A stretch of 29,281 nt of DNA from Burkholderiales bacterium (GTDB taxonomy: Bacteria > Pseudomonadota > Gammaproteobacteria > Burkholderiales > Burkholderiaceae): NCBI GenBank assembly GCA_947371645.1, contig CANBQJ010000022.1, positions 1-29,281 of the forward strand. Reading direction: 5' to 3'. The position numbers were made by a program, and so were the translations under genes. The notes under the pieces were generated by a model that made no database searches, was not told the origin of the DNA, and worked only from the letters and a program-made list of their open reading frames with translations. Positions 7,658-13,413 of this stretch are shown here, piece after piece. Each line of letters opens with the position of its first letter. Position 1 is the first letter of the stretch.

Positions 7658-7734
7658 GAGGGCATGTCTCTCGCGGCCGGCGTGGCCGATGGGGCGGGGT
7701 GACAATCTGCCCCTCAGCCCACATTGTCTGCAAA

Positions 7735-9555
7735 ATGCGCCGCACCGCCTCACTGCCTTTGCCACAAAGCACCACTTCCAGCACGGTTGAGGCACGCAGC
7801 GATGGGCGCACCCTGGCCGAGCTGTGGCCCTACCTGTGGCAATACAAGGTGCGGGTGGTGCTGGCCCTGGCCTTCATGATCGGTGCCAAGGTGGCCAATG
7901 TGGGTGTGCCGCTGCTGCTCAAGGAGCTGGTGGACCGCCTGGCTCCGCACCCCAACATGGCCCAGGCCATGATGGCCGTGCCCATGGGCCTGCTGGTGGC
8001 CTATGGCCTGCTGCGCCTGAGCACCTCACTGTTCACCGAGCTGCGCGAACTGGTTTTCGCCAAGGCCACCGAAGGCGCGGCGCGCAGCATCTCGCTCCAG
8101 GTGTTTGGCCACCTGCATGCGTTGAGCTTGCGCTTTCACCTGGAACGCCAGACCGGCGGCATGACCCGAGACATCGAGCGCGGCACGCGGGCCGTGCATT
8201 CGCTGATCTCGTATTCGCTCTACAGCATCATCCCCACGCTGATCGAGGTGGTGCTGGTGCTCACGCTCCTGGCCACCAAGTTCGACATGATGTTCGCCTG
8301 GATCACGCTGGCGGCGCTGGTGGTCTACATCTCGTTCACCGTGTCGGTCACGCAGTGGCGCACGCGCTTCAGGCGCGAGATGAACGAACTCGATTCCAAG
8401 GCGCATTCGCGCGCCATCGACTCGCTGCTGAACTACGAGACCGTCAAGTACTTCAACAATGAGGCCTTCGAGACCCGGCGCTATGACGAGGCGCTGGAGC
8501 GCCTGCGCCGGGCAGGCGTCAAGTCGCAGCAGACGCTGTCGCTGCTCAACACCGGGCAACAGACCATCATCGCCTTCGGCCTGATCCTGATGCTGTGGCG
8601 GGCCACCGATGGCGTGGTGGCCGGGCGCATGAGCGTGGGTGACCTGGTCATGGTCAACGCCTTCATGATCCAGCTCTACATCCCGCTGAACTTCCTGGGG
8701 GTGATCTACCGCGAGATCAAGCAGTCGCTGACCGACCTGGACAAGATGTTCACGCTGATGCACCGCGACCGCGAGGTGGCCGACACGCCCGGTGCCCTGC
8801 CTTTGAAGCTGGATGGCCCGCCCGCCGTGCGCTTCGAGGCCGTGAACTTTGCATATGACCCGGCGCGGCCTATTCTGCAGGACGTGAGCTTCGAGATCCC
8901 CGCGGGGCAGACGGTGGCGGTGGTGGGGCCTTCGGGCTCGGGCAAGTCCACGCTGGCGCGGCTGCTCTACCGCTTCTACGACGTGCAGCAAGGCGGCATC
9001 ACCATCAACGGGCAGCCACTCACCGGGCTCACGCAAGACAGCCTGCGCCGCCACATCGGCATCGTGCCGCAAGACACCGTGCTCTTCAACGACACGGTGG
9101 CCTACAACATCGCCTATGGCCGGCCCGAGTCCTCGCAGGCAGAGGTGGTGCAGGCCGCCCAGGCCGCCCACATCCACGACTTCATCGTCAGTACCCCGGG
9201 GGGGTATGACACCATGGTGGGCGAGCGTGGCCTGAAGCTCTCAGGTGGCGAGAAGCAACGCGTGGCCATTGCGCGCACGCTGCTCAAGAACCCGCCCATC
9301 CTGGTGTTCGACGAGGCGACCTCCGCGCTCGATTCTGCCAACGAGCGCGCCATCCAGGCCGAGTTGGCGGCCGTGGCGCAGGGCAAGACGGTGCTGGTGA
9401 TCGCACACCGGCTGTCGACCATCGTGAACGCGCACGAGATCCTGGTGATGGACACCGGCCGCATCATCGAGCGGGGCACGCATGCCCAGTTGCTGGCGCA
9501 AGACGGCCGCTACGCCCAGATGTGGCGCATGCAGCAGGCCGACCCCGCCAGCTGA
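7735..9555 (+). CDS. ABC exporter of the Atm1/ABCB7 family (fused membrane and ATPase domains)
   Basis: This is a 606-residue half-transporter that would act as a homodimer in the inner membrane. The six-helix transmembrane domain covers about residues 30-320 and contains NYETVKYFNNEAFE (233-246), a signature of Atm1-type exporters that bind glutathione conjugates or persulfides. The ATPase domain has Walker A GPSGSGKST (398-406), signature LSGGEKQ (502-508), Walker B ILVFDEA (522-528) and an H-loop in IAHRLST. Family members export glutathione-linked sulfur species or metal conjugates and support Fe-S metabolism or metal tolerance. The ATG at 7735 is chosen; a GTG at 7699 in frame would add 12 residues. 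Divergent from yciA. 197 bp separate its stop from the next gene. Confidence 0.93.
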   Translation: MRRTASLPLPQSTTSSTVEARSDGRTLAELWPYLWQYKVRVVLALAFMIGAKVANVGVPLLLKELVDRLAPHPNMAQAMMAVPMGLLVAYGLLRLSTSLFTELRELVFAKATEGAARSISLQVFGHLHALSLRFHLERQTGGMTRDIERGTRAVHSLISYSLYSIIPTLIEVVLVLTLLATKFDMMFAWITLAALVVYISFTVSVTQWRTRFRREMNELDSKAHSRAIDSLLNYETVKYFNNEAFETRRYDEALERLRRAGVKSQQTLSLLNTGQQTIIAFGLILMLWRATDGVVAGRMSVGDLVMVNAFMIQLYIPLNFLGVIYREIKQSLTDLDKMFTLMHRDREVADTPGALPLKLDGPPAVRFEAVNFAYDPARPILQDVSFEIPAGQTVAVVGPSGSGKSTLARLLYRFYDVQQGGITINGQPLTGLTQDSLRRHIGIVPQDTVLFNDTVAYNIAYGRPESSQAEVVQAAQAAHIHDFIVSTPGGYDTMVGERGLKLSGGEKQRVAIARTLLKNPPILVFDEATSALDSANERAIQAELAAVAQGKTVLVIAHRLSTIVNAHEILVMDTGRIIERGTHAQLLAQDGRYAQMWRMQQADPAS

Positions 9556-9692
9556 GCCCGGCTTGAACTTGTCTCGGTTGCCAACATGGCTTGTCATCAG
9601 CAGACAAAGGCCAGGCGAGGCAGTCCGTGCTGACCCTTGTTTGCTCACGAAATCAACCTTCATCCAACGCTTACCGTGTCATCCCTGATTGA

Positions 9693-9704
9693 CCCCCATG
9701 GGGG
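9693..9704. promoter_or_regulatory. 12-bp palindrome upstream of AraC-type regulator gene
   Basis: CCCCCATGGGGG is a perfect palindrome 48 bp before the ATG at 9753, in an otherwise featureless 197-bp gap. It could be an operator for the adjacent regulator or chance in GC-rich DNA. Confidence 0.25.
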
Positions 9705-9752
9705 GTATCCCGATGATCACCAGGCTATTTGTTTGGGGCAGGACGTTTTCAC

Positions 9753-10805
9753 ATGGTCAAGCAGGAAGAAGCCGGCGCCGACGCCGGGCGCACCTTGCAC
9801 CCCGGCTACGCCCGGGTGCTGATGGCTTTGGTGCAGGAGCGCGAGCCCAGCGCGCTGAAGGCCTTTGCCCCGGAAGACCTGGTCTACCTCGACCCGTCCG
9901 ACGCCGTGGCCCGTTGCAGCCTGGCGCACTGGCACCGCATGTTGGACACCGCCGAGCGTGTGCTGGGCAAAGCCGACCTGGTGCCGGACCTGGCGGTGCG
10001 CATCCAGCCCTGGCATGTGGGGCTCGTGGGCTTCACGCTGATGACCAGCCGCAACCTGGAAGAGGTGGGGCGCCTGCTGCGCCGCTACCACCACCTGCTC
10101 AATGACGTGTTCGTGGTCGACCGCAAGCTGGAAGGGCGCCGCTTTTACCTGCGGCTGCGCCCCACCTCGGGTCAGGGCTCGCACCGTCTGGCGCGCCTGT
10201 CGCTGGCGGTGTGGGCGCAGCGCGTGCGCTGGTTCACCGGCCGCGAGGACCTGCGCTTTGACGTGAGCTTCGAGGGGCCTTGCGTGGGCCGCCTGGAAGA
10301 CTACCGACGCCTGTTTGGCGGTGAGGTGCGCTTCGATGCCGAGGCCCATCAGCTCTGGGGCGAAGCCGTCTGGCTGGGCTGGCCATTGGTGTCCAGCGAT
10401 TCATCCAGCCACGGCTTGCTGCAACGCCAGGCGGCGCAGCAACTGGCCCAGCTCTCGCGCAAGGAAGACCGCTTTGTGGACCACCTCCAGGCCTACATCC
10501 ACGAGCACCTGAGCACGGGCCGGGCCAACCTGGAAGACATGGCCAAAGAGATGAAGATGCCCACGCGCACCCTGCAGCGTCGGCTGGAATCCGAAGGCCT
10601 GAACCTGCGCATGCTGATCGACCAGGTGCGCCGCGCGCGCGCTGAAAAGTGCCTGCGTGAAACCAGCATGGCCCTGGTGGACATTGCTGCGGCGCTGGGC
10701 TTTGCCGACCACGCCAGCTTCAACCGCGCTTTCAAGCGCTGGACGGGGTGCTCGCCCGGGGCCTTCCGCCGGGCCAGCGTGCAGTGGGGGCAAGAGGCCG
10801 CCTGA
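9753..10805 (+). CDS. AraC-family transcriptional regulator with arabinose-binding-like N-domain
   Basis: This 350-residue cytoplasmic regulator has a two-part build. The N-terminal region (about 1-210) fits the Arabinose_bd (PF12625) type of ligand-sensing domain seen in OruR/ArgR-like AraC proteins. The C-terminal AraC DNA-binding domain (about 245-340) has two helix-turn-helix units: NLEDMAKEMKMPTRTLQRRL and VDIAAALGFADHASFNRAF, followed by the conserved WTGCSPGAFR. The ATG at 9753 is preceded by GGGGCAGGA, a usable ribosome site; a TTG 24 bp upstream is less likely. It follows the ABC transporter on the same strand but at 197 bp, so it is likely a separate unit. Its target genes are not evident from the neighbourhood. 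Confidence 0.9.
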   Translation: MVKQEEAGADAGRTLHPGYARVLMALVQEREPSALKAFAPEDLVYLDPSDAVARCSLAHWHRMLDTAERVLGKADLVPDLAVRIQPWHVGLVGFTLMTSRNLEEVGRLLRRYHHLLNDVFVVDRKLEGRRFYLRLRPTSGQGSHRLARLSLAVWAQRVRWFTGREDLRFDVSFEGPCVGRLEDYRRLFGGEVRFDAEAHQLWGEAVWLGWPLVSSDSSSHGLLQRQAAQQLAQLSRKEDRFVDHLQAYIHEHLSTGRANLEDMAKEMKMPTRTLQRRLESEGLNLRMLIDQVRRARAEKCLRETSMALVDIAAALGFADHASFNRAFKRWTGCSPGAFRRASVQWGQEAA

Positions 10806-10829
10806 GCCGAGACGCCCCATGCCGAGGGC

Positions 10830-11528
10830 TCAAGGGCCGTTGGGGTGTTCTTTCTTCCAGAGGTCCTGCGCCTGAGCCGCCCGTTCTTCCAGTGAAGACT
10901 TGGGGTCGGTTTGCTTGCGCATCAGGTCCAGCAGCTGGGTGGTGGTGGCCTCTTCGGCGCCGAACATGGCTTCGGCATCCTGGCCGAAGTACTGCTGCCT
11001 CAGCTCGTGCAGGGTCTGCTGCTGCTTGACGGCGTCTTCCAGCGTGCCCTGGCCGGGCGGGATGGCCTGGCGCAGGGACTGGTCATATTGCAGGTAGCGC
11101 TGATACAGGTCGCGCAGCTCATGGCGCGCCTGAGCGGGCAGGTCGGCCGACAGCAGGTCCAGCCGCTGCAGGCCGTTGTCCTGGGCGAACAGGGCGGCCA
11201 TGCGCTCCACATCGTTGCGCGTCTGGGTGTCGACCACCAGCCTGCCTTGGGGCGAGGCCCGGAAGGTGGGCATCTCGGTGGTGTCCAGCGGGTTGAAGGG
11301 CTTGGTTTCGCCCACGGTGGACGCGGCCTGGGCGCTGGCTTCGGCCACGGCAGCCTGGGGCTTGCGGCCCCACCAGCTGTCCACCATGCCGGGTGAGGAG
11401 GTGGCCATGGCAGGCTCGTCTTCGGTGGCATGCCACCAGTTGCTGGTGGCCACGGTGGCCAGCAGCAGGATCAGCAGGCTGGCGGCGGCCAACCACCACC
11501 GGCGTCGACGAGAGGGCAACACACGCAC
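10830..11528 (-). CDS. Short lipase-foldase (Lif)-like membrane-anchored chaperone
   Basis: This protein of about 232 residues (239 if the TTG at 11549 is used) has an Arg-rich N-terminus, one transmembrane helix (about 12-30) and a periplasmic part. The middle (MPTFRASPQGRLVVD... then RYLQYDQSLR) and later segments (LRQQYFG, MFGAEEAT, LEERAAQAQDLW) follow the order of Pseudomonas-type lipase foldases, which fold secreted lipases in the periplasm. It is much shorter than the usual 330-350 residues, ending about where the extended helical domain would continue. The Lif signature RxxFDY(F/C)L(S/T)A is absent; the equivalent stretch reads VERMAALFAQDNGL. I chose GTG 11528 because GGAG lies 10 bp upstream. 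It lies downstream of a PETase-like hydrolase on the same strand, the usual lipase-foldase gene order. Its role as foldase for that hydrolase is inference. Confidence 0.7.
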   Translation of the reverse strand: MRVLPSRRRRWWLAAASLLILLLATVATSNWWHATEDEPAMATSSPGMVDSWWGRKPQAAVAEASAQAASTVGETKPFNPLDTTEMPTFRASPQGRLVVDTQTRNDVERMAALFAQDNGLQRLDLLSADLPAQARHELRDLYQRYLQYDQSLRQAIPPGQGTLEDAVKQQQTLHELRQQYFGQDAEAMFGAEEATTTQLLDLMRKQTDPKSSLEERAAQAQDLWKKEHPNGP

Positions 11529-11578
11529 AGCGTTCAAACTCCGCAGCAAGGGTCAGGTCAAGGATACGTCAGCCCAGC

Positions 11579-11603
11579 AAAAAGGCGCACCCGCAGGTGC
11601 GCC
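11579..11603 (-). terminator. Rho-independent terminator after the PETase-like gene
   Basis: On the minus strand GGCGCACC (11603-11596) pairs with GGTGCGCC (11591-11584) around a 4-base loop, followed by TTTTT (11583-11579). It lies between the hydrolase stop (11655) and the foldase-like start. It should reduce read-through into the foldase gene unless termination is partial. Confidence 0.85.
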
Positions 11604-11654
11604 CTTGTGCGTCCGAGCACGCGGCCAACCGGGTGGACCCGGTCAGCGAGCGCC

Positions 11655-12479
11655 TCAGAACGGGCCGTTGGAGGCGAAGCTGGCCAGGGCGGTGTCGCCG
11701 CTCACCAGGAACTGGCCGTAGCGGGTGTCGCCGTCGGCGAAGCGCTTCACCCACGAGATGTTGTTGTAGCTGGCCGGCTCGGAGGCGCTGTTGGGGAAGA
11801 AGTGGCTGGAGCCCTGGATCACGGCCAGCAGCTTGGGCGTGCCAGCGGGGATGGCGTCGTAGAACTTCTGCGAATGCGTGCCCACCGGGGCGATCACGTC
11901 GCCCGTGGCGCCGATCATGAGCGAGGGCACGGTGATGGTCTTCATCTTGCTGACGGCGGTGTCCCAAGGAGCGTAGGCCACAGCAGCCTTCAGGCCAGGC
12001 GTGGACGCCACGGCTTCCAGCGAACCGCCGCCACCCATGGACCAGCCCGAAGCGACCTGGCGGGAGACGTCGATCTTGCCTGCGACGGCGCCGGTCTTCG
12101 TGGCGACCGCGGTCTTGAGCGCGGCCAGGATCTGGGTGGAGCGGCTGGTGGGTTGGTCCAGCAGGGTGTTGGTGGCGATGGTCACGACCACGAAGCCGTG
12201 GGTGGCCAGGCGCTTGCTGATGGCGGCAATCGACGATTCAGGCGAGACGAAGCCCGGGCACACGGCCACGAGGGCGTACTGGCCAGCGGTGTTGGGCACA
12301 TAGATGGTGCCGGCGCCAAAGCCGTTGCCCGAAATCTTCTGGGCGGTGACGGCGTAGGGGCCGTCTTTCTTGATGCTGTCCAGCGTGGGGGCGGGGCCGT
12401 TTTCAACGGCCATGGCGCCGGTGGTGGCGGCCATGAGGCAAGCCGTCATGGCGGCCATCGTGATGCGGGTGATGTTCAT
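11655..12479 (-). CDS. Secreted PETase/cutinase-like polyester hydrolase
   Basis: This 274-residue alpha/beta-hydrolase has a signal peptide (cleavage probably after AMA, residue 24). It aligns through its length with Ideonella PETase and bacterial cutinases: GFGAGTIYVP, LATHGFVVVTI, LDQP(T/S)SRS, nucleophile Ser147 in GWSMGGGGSL, Trp172 in PWD, acid Asp194 in GDVIAPV, His226 in GSSHFF, and the C-terminal WVKRFADGDTRY. The family hydrolyses ester bonds in triglycerides and polyesters outside the cell. Oddities: the oxyanion aromatic is Phe77 (Tyr in PETase), and the residue after the catalytic His is Phe, as in thermophilic cutinases. The mature protein has only one Cys (Cys74), so both PETase disulfides are missing. 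AGGA precedes the ATG at 12479. Activity on PET is not implied. Confidence 0.9.
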   Translation of the reverse strand: MNITRITMAAMTACLMAATTGAMAVENGPAPTLDSIKKDGPYAVTAQKISGNGFGAGTIYVPNTAGQYALVAVCPGFVSPESSIAAISKRLATHGFVVVTIATNTLLDQPTSRSTQILAALKTAVATKTGAVAGKIDVSRQVASGWSMGGGGSLEAVASTPGLKAAVAYAPWDTAVSKMKTITVPSLMIGATGDVIAPVGTHSQKFYDAIPAGTPKLLAVIQGSSHFFPNSASEPASYNNISWVKRFADGDTRYGQFLVSGDTALASFASNGPF

Positions 12480-12664
12480 GGTGTCTTTCCTGGGCTGACC
12501 ACGCGGACCAGGGTCGACGCGGCGGGTGGGATGGCTTCGAAATTCTTCACACGGCGAGGGTGCTTGTCTTGGCCGCGGGTGCGAACCCTGTGTCTTTGCG
12601 CGCCACTCGCGGGTAAATCCGAGGCCGCCGAGCAGGCTGTGGGGCCCGACATCAGCGCCTTGGG

Positions 12665-12678
12665 TGTCCATTTGGACA
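12665..12678. promoter_or_regulatory. Inverted repeat upstream of the PETase-like gene
   Basis: TGTCCA and TGGACA are exact reverse complements around TT, about 190 bp upstream of the hydrolase ATG. The 309-bp gap 12480-12788 otherwise holds only the hairpin at 12742-12767; no confident promoter is seen. Confidence 0.3.
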
Positions 12679-12741
12679 AGGTGTGTGCAGTGTTTCTCGA
12701 ACCATCTCACCCACAGGCTCAGGAAGACCCTTGGAATGGGC

Positions 12742-12767
12742 TTCGATGGGGCTCGAACCCCATCGAA
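12742..12767 (-). terminator. Strong hairpin after the cohesin/PEP-CTERM gene
   Basis: TTCGATGGGG (12742-12751) pairs perfectly with CCCCATCGAA (12758-12767) around a 6-base loop, 21 bp past the stop of the minus-strand gene at 12789. It lacks a clear T-tract, so it may be a terminator or a 3' RNA stabiliser. Confidence 0.5.
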
Positions 12768-12788
12768 CAGGGGGTGTCCAACGCAGGG

Positions 12789-13367
12789 TCAGCGGCGGGC
12801 CAGCCGGCGCATGGCCACCAGACCGAGCAGGCCGCCCAGCACCAGGCTCAGGCTGCCGGGTTCGGGCACGGCTGTGACGTTGACGGTGCCCGGGCTGAAC
12901 TTCACGTCCACCGGGTTGCCGTTGATGTCGCCAAAGGGGAAGTCGTTGGAGGCCGACAAGGCCACGCTGGTGCTGCCCACGCCCACGGCCGAGAACGTCA
13001 GCTTGGCGGTGAGGAAGTCGCCGCCGATGGGCGCCACGAAGGTGTTGAAGTAGATGTCGCTGACCGTGCCGCCGCTGGCGCTCTTGACGCCGGTGGACGT
13101 GGCGAACTCCCAGTTGGCAGGGATCAGGATGCTGTCGAGGTGCAGCACGGTGGGGTCGAAGTCGAGGTTGTAGCCGCCGCCGTAGATCTTGTCGGGGAAG
13201 CCCGTGGCCTGGACGTCCAGAGAGAAGCTGCTGCCTTTCAGCACATCGGTGGTGGCCGGCAGCACCGACACGGTTTGCGCCTGGGCGGCCAGGGCGCCCA
13301 TCAGGGCGATGCCGCACAGGGCCTGGGCCAGGGGGCGGGAGAAGGTGGTGAAGGAGAGGGTGGACAT
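12789..13367 (-). CDS. Cohesin-like domain protein with PEP-CTERM sorting signal
   Basis: This is a 192-residue exported protein. A signal peptide (about 12-31, ending AQA) is followed by one beta-rich domain at about 32-165 that fits a cohesin: a TVSVLPATTDVLKGSSFSLDV opening strand, YNLDFDPTVLHL, a LTAKLTFSAVGVG strand and a SVALS close. Cohesins bind dockerin modules through calcium-loaded interfaces. The C-terminus is a textbook PEP-CTERM tripartite signal: VPEP at 167-170, a hydrophobic helix, then RRLARR. Exosortase would process it during surface sorting. The gene lies 46 bp downstream of a peptidase that ends in a dockerin, in the same orientation, so this protein is probably the cell-envelope receptor for that peptidase (inference). 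Only a single cohesin-like module is present. Confidence 0.82.
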   Translation of the reverse strand: MSTLSFTTFSRPLAQALCGIALMGALAAQAQTVSVLPATTDVLKGSSFSLDVQATGFPDKIYGGGYNLDFDPTVLHLDSILIPANWEFATSTGVKSASGGTVSDIYFNTFVAPIGGDFLTAKLTFSAVGVGSTSVALSASNDFPFGDINGNPVDVKFSPGTVNVTAVPEPGSLSLVLGGLLGLVAMRRLARR

Positions 13368-13413
13368 GGTGTGTGCCTTTTCAGTTGCAGTTGAAAGTCG
13401 AGGGGTTCACGAA

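Noticed and set aside
10803..10832. TGAGCC/GGCTCA inverted repeat at the two convergent stops of the AraC and foldase-like genes
   Set aside because: Only six base pairs with a long loop and no T-tract.
11430..13394. 654-codon plus-strand open frame
   Set aside because: It lies antisense to the PETase-like, foldase-like and cohesin genes and shows only Gly/His/Val/Ala-rich shadow sequence.
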